Assembly: GCF_000300975.2 (NCBI RefSeq)
Contig: NZ_AEEC02000003.1
Coordinates: 179,597-243,596, forward strand
Source of the DNA: Herbaspirillum frisingense GSF30
GTDB lineage: Bacteria > Pseudomonadota > Gammaproteobacteria > Burkholderiales > Burkholderiaceae_D
DNA length: 64,000 nt
Direction: 5' to 3'
Shown here piece after piece: positions 16,733-25,272 of this stretch. The notes under the pieces were generated by a model that was not told the origin of the DNA, ran no database searches, and saw only the letters and a program-made list of their open reading frames with translations. Position 1 is the stretch's first letter. Every line of letters starts with the position of its first letter. A program made the position numbers and the translations under genes.

Positions 16733-17602
16733 TCAACGGCCGGCCACCGCCCCTGCTCCGGTGTCGATCGCACCCAGGCGCCACGACACCCGGCGCGCCG
16801 AGGCCGCCAGCAGTTGTCCCACCTCGCCTGCAAAGTCCGTATCGTAGCTGCCGCTGCTGCCCATCACCGCCATCACCAGCGCCAGTTGGCCGGCATGGTT
16901 GAAGACCGGTGCGGCCAGTGTATTGATGCCCGGCACCGGGCGCCCCAGTGCCTGGTCCATGCCATCCGCCCGGATCTGGCGCAGGCGCCCCGCGTAGTCA
17001 TGACGCAGTGCGCCGTCGCCATGGAGGACGGTGTCGGCCTGCGCGCCTTCCATGCGGATCGCATCCATCGCCAGCGCGCCGGCCAGCGTGTCGGCCGGCT
17101 GATGGGCTGCGCAGACGCGGCCGATGGCGGTATGCACCATCGACAGCACGGTACCGATACGCAGGCTGACGTGCTGCGGGCGCGAGGATTCTTCCAGCCG
17201 CACCACGGTCGGCCCCAGCGGGCCGAATACCGCCAGCGCCACCGACAGGCCGGTCGCCTCGACCAGCGGCGCCACTTCGGCCTCGGCCTCGCGCAACGGT
17301 GAGAGTCGCTGCAGGGCCGCCAGTCCCAGTTCCAGACTCAATGGCCCGGGGAAGAAATTGCCCTGGGCATCACGCGCCAGCAGGCCGATCTTCTGCAGGC
17401 TCACCAGATGCGGGAAGGCCTTGGCCGCCGGCATGCCGGCCAGTCGCGCCAGGTCGCCCAGTGGCAGCGGACGGGCCGCTTCCAGCAGGGCTTCCAGCAG
17501 GGCGCCGGTGCTGTCCAGCGACTGGATGCCGCGCTGCGCCTGCGCTTTGGCGCCGTCATCGGCTTCATCGGCTTCATCGGGCATGTCGTGCAGGCGCGTC
17601 AT
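16733..17602 (-). CDS. IclR family transcriptional regulator (downstream of tandem pair)
   Basis: A 289-residue regulator: N-terminal winged helix (QRGIQSLDSTGALLEALLEA, LARLAGMPAAKAFPHLVSLQ) and a C-terminal IclR effector-binding domain. The reading frame goes up to 17770, but the ATG at 17602 overlaps the stop of the other IclR gene (ATGA), so translation is coupled. It is paralogous to its neighbour (QRGIQS start in both, similar layout), so the pair probably arose by duplication. Ligands unknown. Probably controls the divergent catabolic operon starting at 18751. Confidence 0.85.
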   Translation of the reverse strand: MTRLHDMPDEADEADDGAKAQAQRGIQSLDSTGALLEALLEAARPLPLGDLARLAGMPAAKAFPHLVSLQKIGLLARDAQGNFFPGPLSLELGLAALQRLSPLREAEAEVAPLVEATGLSVALAVFGPLGPTVVRLEESSRPQHVSLRIGTVLSMVHTAIGRVCAAHQPADTLAGALAMDAIRMEGAQADTVLHGDGALRHDYAGRLRQIRADGMDQALGRPVPGINTLAAPVFNHAGQLALVMAVMGSSGSYDTDFAGEVGQLLAASARRVSWRLGAIDTGAGAVAGR

Positions 17603-18384
17603 GCGGTGCACTCCCCGCCGGCACCGGCCAGCGTGTGACCGATGGCCTCGATGCAGATGCGCAACTGACGCGCCACGGCACCGCGCCAGCCGGCATCGAT
17701 GACGCCGCTTGTGCCGATCACGGTCACCAGCAGCTGCAATTGGCCGGCCGCATCCAGCAAGGGCATGCACAGGCTGGTCACGCCCGGACTGGGGACATCG
17801 ACGGCGCGTTCCATGCCGCGCTTGCGGATGGCATCCAGCGTTTCAAGGAATTGCTTCAATTGCGACCTGGGCGCGCCGGGATGCTGGGCCTCCCATTGCG
17901 CCTGCCATGCGGTCACCGGCCGGAAGGCGCAGCAGGTGCGGCCGGTGGCGGTATCGGCCAGCGCCATCACGGTCCCCACATGCAGGTTCACGTGCAGCGG
18001 CTTGCCGGCATGGGCGTAATGGACGATGGTCGGGCCTTCCGGCGTAGGCAGGGTGAGCGCCACGCTCAGGCCGGTGTCTTCGCTCAGTTGCTGCACCTGC
18101 GGCAAGGCCAGCTGGTAGGCCGGCTCCTGGGCCAGGCGCGCCATGCCCAGACGCAGCGCCAGCGGGCCAGCCTCGTAACGACCATCTGCCGGGGTGCGCT
18201 TGATCAAGCCGAGCCGCAACAGGCTGACCAGGTAGGTGTGGGCTTGTGCCGAGGACAGCGCAGCCGCGCTCGCCAGTTCGACCAGCGGCATGGGCTGGCG
18301 GGTCTGCGCCAGGGCCTGCAACAGCCGACCGGCCACTTCCACGCTCTGGATGCCGCGCTGGGGCTTGACGGAGGTTGCACTCAT
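17599..18384 (-). CDS. IclR family transcriptional regulator (promoter-proximal)
   Basis: A 261-residue regulator with N-terminal winged helix (QRGIQSVEVAGRLLQALAQT, ASAAALSSAQAHTYLVSLLR) and IclR effector domain (SLCMPLLDAAGQLQLLVTVI). ATG 18384 was chosen; the open frame to 18600 has no domain content. First gene of a two-gene unit of IclR paralogues, divergent from the MBL/monooxygenase operon. IclR proteins bind aromatic or organic-acid effectors and act as repressor or activator; here the likely target is the promoter at 18589. Confidence 0.87.
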   Translation of the reverse strand: MSATSVKPQRGIQSVEVAGRLLQALAQTRQPMPLVELASAAALSSAQAHTYLVSLLRLGLIKRTPADGRYEAGPLALRLGMARLAQEPAYQLALPQVQQLSEDTGLSVALTLPTPEGPTIVHYAHAGKPLHVNLHVGTVMALADTATGRTCCAFRPVTAWQAQWEAQHPGAPRSQLKQFLETLDAIRKRGMERAVDVPSPGVTSLCMPLLDAAGQLQLLVTVIGTSGVIDAGWRGAVARQLRICIEAIGHTLAGAGGECTA

Positions 18385-18750
18385 CGGGGATTCCGTTGGG
18401 TCATGGAGAAAATCGAACACTGAAAATGCACAAGGGCACAGCGGCAGGCAAGCCCAGTTCGGACCGGACATCAGCGCCCACGCCACACTGCGCCAGGTCG
18501 GGATTCTAATCCATGTCGCCATGGCAAGAACGCGGGATGTCGGCGAGCAAACAAAACTGGCATTAGTGCATAACAAGTAGCTTTGACATTGACTAATCAT
18601 ATTCTGCTGACTAAGATGCCATCAACCTGCTAACTCCAGGCAACAACAAGAACGTTTGACCCCCATTGACCCATGACGGCGTGGACGGAGACATCCCCTG
18701 ATGGCGCAAGCCATGTCCATGTACGTCCCACCTATTTGAACGAGGCAGAC
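18385..18750. promoter_or_regulatory. Divergent promoter region of IclR pair and catabolic operon
   Basis: The region has a good plus-strand promoter: TTGACT (18589-18594), 17-base spacer, TAAGAT (18612-18617), 133 bases before the ATG at 18751. An inverted repeat ATTAGT (18562-18567) ... ACTAAT (18592-18597) reaches into the -35 and may be an operator. The 5-prime leader of the operon is long. Confidence 0.5.
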
Positions 18751-19710
18751 ATGGCCAAGGCATTTGCATCCCAGGCGGATCTTGACGCCAAGAAAATCAC
18801 CTTTGAACGCATCTCGGAAAACGCCTACGCGTACACCGCCGAGGGCGATCCCAACTCCGGCGTCATCATCGGCGACGACAGCGTCATGGTCATCGACACC
18901 ACCGCCACGCCGGCCATGGCGCAGGACCTGATCGCGCGCATCCGCAGCATCACCGACCTGCCCATCAAGTACGTGGTGCTGTCGCACTACCACGCGGTGC
19001 GGGTGCTGGGCGCGTCGGCCTATCTGAAGGAAGGTTGCGAGCAGGTCATCGCCAGCCGCGGCACCTTCGAAATGATCTCCGAACGCGGCGAGGCCGACAT
19101 GAAGTCCGAGATCGAACGCTTCCCGCGCCTGTTCGCCGGGGTGGAGACGGTACCCGGCCTGACCTGGCCGACCATGGTGTTCGAACGCGAGATGACCCTC
19201 TTCATGGGCAAGCTGGAAGTGAAGATCGCCCACCTGGGCGCGGGCCATACCAAGGGCGATACGGTGGTCTGGATTCCCGGGCAGAAGGTGTTGTTCTCGG
19301 GCGACCTGGTGGAATACGACGCCGCCTGCTATTGCGGCGACGCCCAGCTGGAACAATGGCCGGCCACCCTCGATGCCCTCTCGGCGCTGCAGGTCGAGGC
19401 ACTGGTGCCGGGACGCGGCCCCGCACTGCGCGGGCGTGAACAGGTCGAGCAGGGCATCGCCTATACCCGCGACTTCGTCTCCACCCTGCTGCGCGCCGGG
19501 CGCGAGGCAGTGGCCGCGAAGATGGGCCTGAAGGAAGCCATGGCCCATGCCCGCACGCTGATGGACCCCAAGTTCGCCCAGGTCTTCATCTACGAACACT
19601 GCCTGCCCTTCGATGTCACGCGGGCCTATGACGAAGCCTCCGGCATCCATCACCCGCGCATCTGGACCGCTGCGCGCGACAAGGAGATGTGGACGGCGCT
19701 GCAGGCCTGA
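18751..19710 (+). CDS. MBL-fold hydrolase-like protein with altered metal motif
   Basis: A 319-residue metallo-beta-lactamase-fold protein. The usual HxHxDH motif appears as SHYHAVRV: H79 and H81 are kept but the metal-binding Asp and His are V83 and R84. Other parts (GHTKGDTVVW, FSGDLVEYDA) are kept. So the second metal site is probably lost, and the reaction, if any, may differ. The start is ATG 18751 with GAGG ahead of it; the frame from 18673 is ignored. First gene of an operon with a monooxygenase, DUF2783 and MFS transporter: it may hydrolyse or bind a ring-cleavage or ester intermediate (inference). Confidence 0.82.
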   Translation: MAKAFASQADLDAKKITFERISENAYAYTAEGDPNSGVIIGDDSVMVIDTTATPAMAQDLIARIRSITDLPIKYVVLSHYHAVRVLGASAYLKEGCEQVIASRGTFEMISERGEADMKSEIERFPRLFAGVETVPGLTWPTMVFEREMTLFMGKLEVKIAHLGAGHTKGDTVVWIPGQKVLFSGDLVEYDAACYCGDAQLEQWPATLDALSALQVEALVPGRGPALRGREQVEQGIAYTRDFVSTLLRAGREAVAAKMGLKEAMAHARTLMDPKFAQVFIYEHCLPFDVTRAYDEASGIHHPRIWTAARDKEMWTALQA

Positions 19711-19733
19711 GCAAAGGGAGAGAGGAGACCGAC

Positions 19734-21542
19734 ATGAACAATACCCCTAGCCTCGACACTGCGGCCATCGACTACCAGCAACAACGCTTCCCCTATCAAC
19801 CCTGCGCCGAACAGACCCGGCCCGGCCCTGCGACTATCCATCCGGTGGTGGTCGTGGGAGCCGGCCCGGTCGGCCTGGTCACCGCAATCGATCTGGCTCG
19901 CCAGGGCATCAAGGTGGTGCTGGTGGACGACGACAATACGCTCTCCACCGGTTCAAGGGCGATCTGCTTCGCCCAGCGCACGCTGGATATCTTCGACCGC
20001 CTGGGCTGCGGCCAGCGCATGGTGGACAAGGGCGTAGGCTGGAATCGCGGCAAGGTCTTCCTGCGCGACCAGCCGGTCTATGAGTTCGACCTGCTGCCCG
20101 AACGCGGCCACGCCCGCCCGGCCTTCATCAACCTGCAGCAGTATTACGTCGAGGGCTATCTGCTGGAACAGGCACAAGCCCTGCCCGACATCGACATCCG
20201 CTGGAGCAGCAAGGTCAGCGCCATCGAACACCATGCCGACCACGAAACGCTGACCGTGGACAGCCCCGAGGGCAGCTACCGCCTCAAGGCGCGCTACGTG
20301 GTGGCCGCCGATGGCGCACGCAGCCCATTGCGCAGGATGATGGGCCTGGAGAGCGTAGGCCACACCTTCCGCGACCGCTTCCTGATCGCCGACGTCCGGA
20401 TGGACGCGCCCTTCCCGGCCGAACGCTGGTTCTGGTTCGATCCCCCTTTCCATCCCAACCAGTCGGTATTGCTGCACCGCCAGCCGGATGAGGTCTGGCG
20501 TATCGACTTCCAGCTCGGCTGGGATGCCGATCCGGTGCTGGAGAAGACGCCGGAAAAGGTGATTCCCCGGGTGCGTGCCCTGCTGGGGCCGGAGGTGCAG
20601 TTCTCGCTGGAATGGGTGAGCGTCTATACCTTTGCCTGCGTGCGCATGGCGCGCTTTCGCCATGGCCGCGTGCTGTTCGTCGGAGACGCCGCGCATTGCG
20701 TCTCGCCCTTCGGTGCGCGTGGTGCCAACAGCGGCATCCAGGATGCCGAGAACCTGGCCTGGAAGCTGGCCTGCGTGCTGCAGGGCCAGGCGCCGGAAAG
20801 CCTGCTGGACAGCTATGCCGACGAACGCGAATTCGCGGCCGATGAAAACCTGCTCAACTCCACCCGCTCCACCGATTTCATCACACCCAAGAGCGGTGTG
20901 AGCCGGTGCTTCCGAGACGCCGTGCTGGACCTGGCGCGGGAACACGGCTTTGCGCGCAGGCTGGTCAACAGCGGCCGGCTGTCGCTGCCGGCCACGCTGC
21001 ACGCCTCGCCGCTCAACACCGGTGACCACGCATCCTTCAGCGCCGGCATGCAGCCCGGGGCAGCCTGCTGTGATGCGCCGCTGGGTGGCACCAATGGAAC
21101 CAATGGAACCAGTGGCACCGACAACACCGACGGCCGCGACTGGCTGTTGCGGCATCTGGGCGACAGCTTCGTGTTGATGATCTTCGCCCCTGCTGCCAGC
21201 CTGGCGCCTTCACAGTTGCAGGAACTGGCCGGCATGACGCAGGCCCGACTGCCGCTGCGCTTGTTGTTCGTCAGCGCAACACCGGCCACGCTATCGGATT
21301 GCCAGATCCTTGAAGGCATGGGCGCGGCGGCCACCCAGGTCCACGACATCGAAGGTCTGGCCGCCCGGCGCTACGACATGCCCGCGCATGCCGACGCACC
21401 CGGCTGCTACCTGATCCGCCCCGACCAGCATGTCTGCGCGCGCTGGCGTGACATCGATGTGCTCGCCATCCTGCAGGCCCTGTGGCGGGCGACCGGCCAT
21501 GCCGGCAGCGGCGATGCCATCGCCGTCAAGGATGCCGCCTGA
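19734..21542 (+). CDS. FAD-dependent aromatic monooxygenase (MhpA-like)
   Basis: A 602-residue flavoprotein of the PheA/TfdB/MhpA family, which use NAD(P)H, FAD and O2 to hydroxylate phenolic rings. FAD motif GAGPVG is at about residues 42-47; the second family motif GDAAHCVSPFGARGANSG lies near residue 317, and DG near ADGARSP supports NAD(P)H use. The C-terminal thioredoxin-like domain is interrupted by a low-complexity GTNGTNGTSGTDNTDG stretch from a 9-bp tandem repeat (21090-21116). AGAGGAGACC is the ribosome site. 23 bases after the MBL gene, so same operon. Substrate unknown. Confidence 0.88.
   Translation: MNNTPSLDTAAIDYQQQRFPYQPCAEQTRPGPATIHPVVVVGAGPVGLVTAIDLARQGIKVVLVDDDNTLSTGSRAICFAQRTLDIFDRLGCGQRMVDKGVGWNRGKVFLRDQPVYEFDLLPERGHARPAFINLQQYYVEGYLLEQAQALPDIDIRWSSKVSAIEHHADHETLTVDSPEGSYRLKARYVVAADGARSPLRRMMGLESVGHTFRDRFLIADVRMDAPFPAERWFWFDPPFHPNQSVLLHRQPDEVWRIDFQLGWDADPVLEKTPEKVIPRVRALLGPEVQFSLEWVSVYTFACVRMARFRHGRVLFVGDAAHCVSPFGARGANSGIQDAENLAWKLACVLQGQAPESLLDSYADEREFAADENLLNSTRSTDFITPKSGVSRCFRDAVLDLAREHGFARRLVNSGRLSLPATLHASPLNTGDHASFSAGMQPGAACCDAPLGGTNGTNGTSGTDNTDGRDWLLRHLGDSFVLMIFAPAASLAPSQLQELAGMTQARLPLRLLFVSATPATLSDCQILEGMGAAATQVHDIEGLAARRYDMPAHADAPGCYLIRPDQHVCARWRDIDVLAILQALWRATGHAGSGDAIAVKDAA
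21090..21116 (+). repeat. In-frame 9-bp tandem repeat inside the monooxygenase gene
   Basis: Unit ACCAATGGA occurs twice exactly, then as ACCAGTGGC, encoding Thr-Asn/Ser-Gly copies. Length may vary between strains without shifting the frame. Confidence 0.75.
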
Positions 21543-21615
21543 GAGTCCACAACCCCCGATCCCCCCGAGACCTTTGATCCCAAACCCCGAGCCTACATCG
21601 ACCAAGGAGAACACC

Positions 21616-21831
21616 ATGATCCTGAATACCTCACCCAACCTGGCGCGACCGGACGATTTCTATGAAGCCCTGATCGCCATGCACCGCGACCTGGATGACG
21701 ACGCCAGCCAGGCCGTCAATGCCCGCCTGATCCTGCTGTTGTGCAATCACATCGGCGGCCACGACGTCCTGCTGGAAGCCATGCAGCGCGCCCGCGCCAG
21801 CGTGACCCCGGCCACCGTCGCGGCAGCCTGA
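21616..21831 (+). CDS. DUF2783 small protein
   Basis: A 71-residue protein beginning MILNTSPNLARPDDFYEAL; the pattern DDFYEALIAMHRDLDDDAS matches DUF2783, a family regularly found beside MhpA-like monooxygenases in catabolic operons of proteobacteria. Probably cytoplasmic and helical. A AAGGAGA ribosome site precedes the ATG. 73 bases after the monooxygenase, 61 before the transporter. Role unknown; a partner of the monooxygenase is the simplest guess. Confidence 0.8.
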   Translation: MILNTSPNLARPDDFYEALIAMHRDLDDDASQAVNARLILLLCNHIGGHDVLLEAMQRARASVTPATVAAA

Positions 21832-21892
21832 GCACTCACCCCTTCCACATCCCCAAGAGCGCCGGCACAGGCGCCTGACAACGGAGACAACC

Positions 21893-23251
21893 ATGATCCA
21901 CCCATCCCAGGGCGCCGGCACGCTGGCCGCCCAGCCCGCTGACGACCTCGGCGGCAGCACCGAAGACGCCGTCTACCGCAAGGTCTGGCTACGCATCATT
22001 CCCTTCCTGTTCATCTGCTATGTCGTTTCCTTCCTGGACCGCATCAACATCGGCTTCGCGCAATTGCAGATGAAGCAGGACCTGGGCTTCAGCGACGCCA
22101 TGTATGGCCTGGGCGCGGCCGTGTTCTACGTCGGCTATGTGCTGTGCGAAGTCCCCAGCAACATGGCGCTGGCGCGCTTCGGCGCACGGCGCACCTTCAG
22201 CCGCATCATGATCCTGTGGGGGCTGGCCTCGGTGGGCATGATGGCGGTCACCGATGCCAGCCACTTCTATGCGCTGCGCTTCCTGCTGGGGGTGTTCGAG
22301 GCTGGCTTCTTCCCGGGCATCGTGCTGTACCTGAGCTACTGGTTCCCGGCGCGGCGACGCGCGGCAGTGATGGCGATCTTCTTTGCCGGGGTGGCGGTGG
22401 CCGGGGTCCTGGGCGGGCTGGTCTCGGGCTGGATCATGCGCGACATGGCCGGCGTCATGGGCCTGTATGGCTGGCAGTGGATGTTTGCAATCGAGGGCGC
22501 CCCGGCGGTGGTACTAGGCCTGCTGGCCATCTTCTGGCTGGCCGACGGCCCGGCGCAGGCGGCCTGGCTCAGTGTGGAAGAACGCCGCTTCCTGCTGGCC
22601 CGGCACAGCCAGGAAGTGCATCGCAGCCAGCACGTCAGCGCCCATTCGCTGCTGGCATTGCGGCAGGCGCTGGCGCACCCGCCGACCTACCTGTTCGCCT
22701 TCATCTACTTCGCCCTGACCTGCGGCTCGCTGACGCTGAACTTCTGGATGCCGCTGATGATCCGCGACTTCGGCATCAAGGATGTGGTGCAGGTCTCGCT
22801 CTACAGCGTGATCCCCAATGCCATCGGCGCGGTCGGCCTGCTGTTGATCGCGCGCCACTCGGACCGGCGCAACGAGCGGCACGGCCACTTCCTGGTCTGC
22901 ACCACTGGTGGCGCGCTGGCACTGGTGGCGCTGACACTGCATCCGTCCAGCCTGGCGGTCTCGCTGGCGCTGCTGTCGCTGGCGGCGGTCCTGATCTTCG
23001 CGGCCCTGCCGATCTTCTGGTCGCTGCCACCGGGCCTGTTGCCGGCGCAAGCCATCGCCCCGGGCATTGCCTTCATCTCCAGCGTGGGCATCACCAGCGG
23101 CATCGTCAGCCCCTGGCTGATCGGCCTGGTCAAGACCCGCACCGGCAACATGGATATCGCCCTCTATATCCTGGCGGGCTTGCTGTTGCTCAGCGGATTG
23201 ACGATGTGGAGCCTGATTCCGAGAAAGCCGGCAGCCGCAGAGCCTGCTTGA
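21893..23251 (+). CDS. MFS transporter of the anion:cation symporter (ACS) type
   Basis: A 452-residue membrane protein with 12 hydrophobic segments. Family signs include RIIPFLFICYVVSFLDRINI in the first helix and the GFAQ and ALARFGARR loops, typical of ACS-family importers of organic acids (hydroxyphenylacetate, phthalate, galactonate). In context it should import the substrate of the monooxygenase. Starts 61 bases after DUF2783; the region following has a perfect hairpin that could end the transcript. Substrate unknown. Confidence 0.9.
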   Translation: MIHPSQGAGTLAAQPADDLGGSTEDAVYRKVWLRIIPFLFICYVVSFLDRINIGFAQLQMKQDLGFSDAMYGLGAAVFYVGYVLCEVPSNMALARFGARRTFSRIMILWGLASVGMMAVTDASHFYALRFLLGVFEAGFFPGIVLYLSYWFPARRRAAVMAIFFAGVAVAGVLGGLVSGWIMRDMAGVMGLYGWQWMFAIEGAPAVVLGLLAIFWLADGPAQAAWLSVEERRFLLARHSQEVHRSQHVSAHSLLALRQALAHPPTYLFAFIYFALTCGSLTLNFWMPLMIRDFGIKDVVQVSLYSVIPNAIGAVGLLLIARHSDRRNERHGHFLVCTTGGALALVALTLHPSSLAVSLALLSLAAVLIFAALPIFWSLPPGLLPAQAIAPGIAFISSVGITSGIVSPWLIGLVKTRTGNMDIALYILAGLLLLSGLTMWSLIPRKPAAAEPA

Positions 23252-23299
23252 GGTGCAGGCCGATATCGCCTGACGGAAGTCATCGGAAGATATGGCAGG

Positions 23300-23339
23300 A
23301 ACCGGCGCCGGGGCTGATCTCCGGCGCCGGTTGTCGTTT
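23300..23339 (+). terminator. Hairpin terminator at end of catabolic operon
   Basis: Perfect 12-bp arms AACCGGCGCCGG (23300-23311) and CCGGCGCCGGTT (23321-23332), 9-base loop, then TTGTCGTTT. Confidence 0.65.
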
Positions 23340-23506
23340 GTGCATGTGAGCATTTGCACAATCGCGGGCAAGCTGGTCAAGAAACTGTCAGACTCCTTTG
23401 CTAAAGTGGCGCCGCCCGTCCTGGGGGCGTTTGATCGAATCTGATCGCGCACGACTGGCATCCGCGAACCCGACCACTCCTTGCAGCGCTATTGCACCTC
23501 ATCGCC

Positions 23507-25258
23507 ATGAAAATGAAGACCACCTCGCCGCAATTGACGGCCTATGAAGAAGTCAAGCCTGGCTTCGGCTGGATCGATGCGCTGGTGCTGGCGGTGCTGT
23601 TCGGGCTGTTGTGGAGCGCCTTGCACTTTGGCAAGGGGATGCTGGTGCATTTCGACCCGTCCGACCAGCTGGAAGTCGACAGCTCGCCGGCCATGATCCC
23701 CTATTACGCCGGCCGCACCCTGTTGCGCATGTGGATCGCCTTCGCCTTTTCCCTGTTCTTCGCCATCGGCACCGGTTACCTGGCCGCCAAGAGCCGCCGG
23801 GCGCGGGCGTTGATCCTGCCGGCGCTGGACATCCTGCAGTCGGTGCCGGTGCTGGGCTTCCTCTCGGCGACAGTGGCCGGGTTCATGGCGCTGTTCCCGG
23901 GCAGCCTGATGGGGGTAGAGTGCGCTGCCATCTTCGCCATCTTCACCGGCCAGGTATGGAACATGGCCTTCGGCTTCTACCATTCCATGGTCACCATCCC
24001 CACCGACATGCAGGAAGCCGCCACCACCTACCGCCTCACCGCCTGGCAGCGCTTTCGCACCGTGGAGTTGCCGGCCTCGGCCCACAGCCTGATCTGGAAC
24101 TCGATGATGTCCTTCGGCGGCGGCTGGTTCTTCGTGGCGCAGAGCGAGGCCATCAGCGTCATGAACAAGGACCTGAAGCTGCCCGGCCTGGGTTCCTACA
24201 TGGCCCAGGCCATCGACCAGGGCGACCACACGGCGGCGCTATGGGCGGTGATCGCCATGCTGGCACTGATCCTCATCAGCGACCAGCTGGTATGGCGGCC
24301 GCTGCTGGCCTGGGCCGACAAGTTCAAGATCGAACTGACCGAATCGGGATCGGCGCCGACGTCCTGGGTCTTCGACCTGCTGCGCGGCTCCTATGTCTTT
24401 ACCTGGCTCGACGAAAAACTGTGGCAGCCGCTGGGCGACTGGCTGGCACGCCATCGGACGGCGCCATCGGGCGCCCCCACCCCGGCCCGCATTGCCCGCC
24501 GGCGCTGGACCCATCGCATCCTGAGCGGCCTGATCTGCGCGCTGCTGATCTTCGAGGCCCTGCGCGGGCTGGTGGCCGCCATCGACGCCTTGCACGGGGC
24601 GATGAGCTGGAGCCTGTTCGGGCATATCGTGTGGCTGGGTTTCCTGACCATGCTGCGGGTGCTGGCCATGACCGTGATCGCCACCCTGATCTGGACCCCG
24701 GTGGGGGTCTGGATCGGCTCCAAGCCGCACATCGCCCGCTTCGCCCAGCCGCTGGCGCAGATCGGTGCGTCCTTCCCGGTCAACATGACCTTCCCGCTGG
24801 TGGTGGGCTGGTTCGTGGCGGGCAACGTCAGCATGAACTGGGGCAGCATCCTCCTGATCGCCATGGGCACGCAGTGGTACATCCTCTTCAACGTCATCGC
24901 CGGCGCCATGGCCATCCCCAACGACCTGAAGGAGGCCGCCCGCATGTACGGCCTGTCGCGCTGGAACCTGTGGAAGACCCTGATCCTGCCCGCCATCTTC
25001 CCGTTCTGGGTGACCGGGGCCTGCACCGCCGCCGGGGGCGCCTGGAACGCCTCCATCGTGGCCGAACTGGCCAGCTGGGGCGATGTCTCGCTCAAGGCCG
25101 ACGGCCTGGGCGCCTATATCTCGGCGGTCACCAAGTCCGGTGATACGCCGCTCATCATCGCCAGCATCGGTGTGATGTCGATGTTCGTGGTACTGATGAA
25201 CAAGTTTGTCTGGCGTCGCCTGTATGCCTTCGCCGAACGCCGTTTCCGCCTCGATTGA
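23507..25258 (+). CDS. NitT/TauT-type ABC transporter permease, two fused domains
   Basis: A 583-residue membrane protein made of two SsuC/TauC-like permease halves: the first (about 60-270) with EAATTYRLTAWQRFRTVELP, the second (about 370-570) with KEAARMYGLSRWNLWKTLIL. Both EAA loops, which dock to the ATPase, are present. Such fused permeases occur without a separate second subunit. I start at the ATG at 23507; an earlier TTG at 23492 is in frame. Partner ATPase follows 14 bases later. No substrate-binding protein gene is in the window, so the substrate (nitrate, sulfonate, or other) is unknown. Confidence 0.9.
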   Translation: MKMKTTSPQLTAYEEVKPGFGWIDALVLAVLFGLLWSALHFGKGMLVHFDPSDQLEVDSSPAMIPYYAGRTLLRMWIAFAFSLFFAIGTGYLAAKSRRARALILPALDILQSVPVLGFLSATVAGFMALFPGSLMGVECAAIFAIFTGQVWNMAFGFYHSMVTIPTDMQEAATTYRLTAWQRFRTVELPASAHSLIWNSMMSFGGGWFFVAQSEAISVMNKDLKLPGLGSYMAQAIDQGDHTAALWAVIAMLALILISDQLVWRPLLAWADKFKIELTESGSAPTSWVFDLLRGSYVFTWLDEKLWQPLGDWLARHRTAPSGAPTPARIARRRWTHRILSGLICALLIFEALRGLVAAIDALHGAMSWSLFGHIVWLGFLTMLRVLAMTVIATLIWTPVGVWIGSKPHIARFAQPLAQIGASFPVNMTFPLVVGWFVAGNVSMNWGSILLIAMGTQWYILFNVIAGAMAIPNDLKEAARMYGLSRWNLWKTLILPAIFPFWVTGACTAAGGAWNASIVAELASWGDVSLKADGLGAYISAVTKSGDTPLIIASIGVMSMFVVLMNKFVWRRLYAFAERRFRLD

Positions 25259-25272
25259 TCCTGAGCCCAGCC

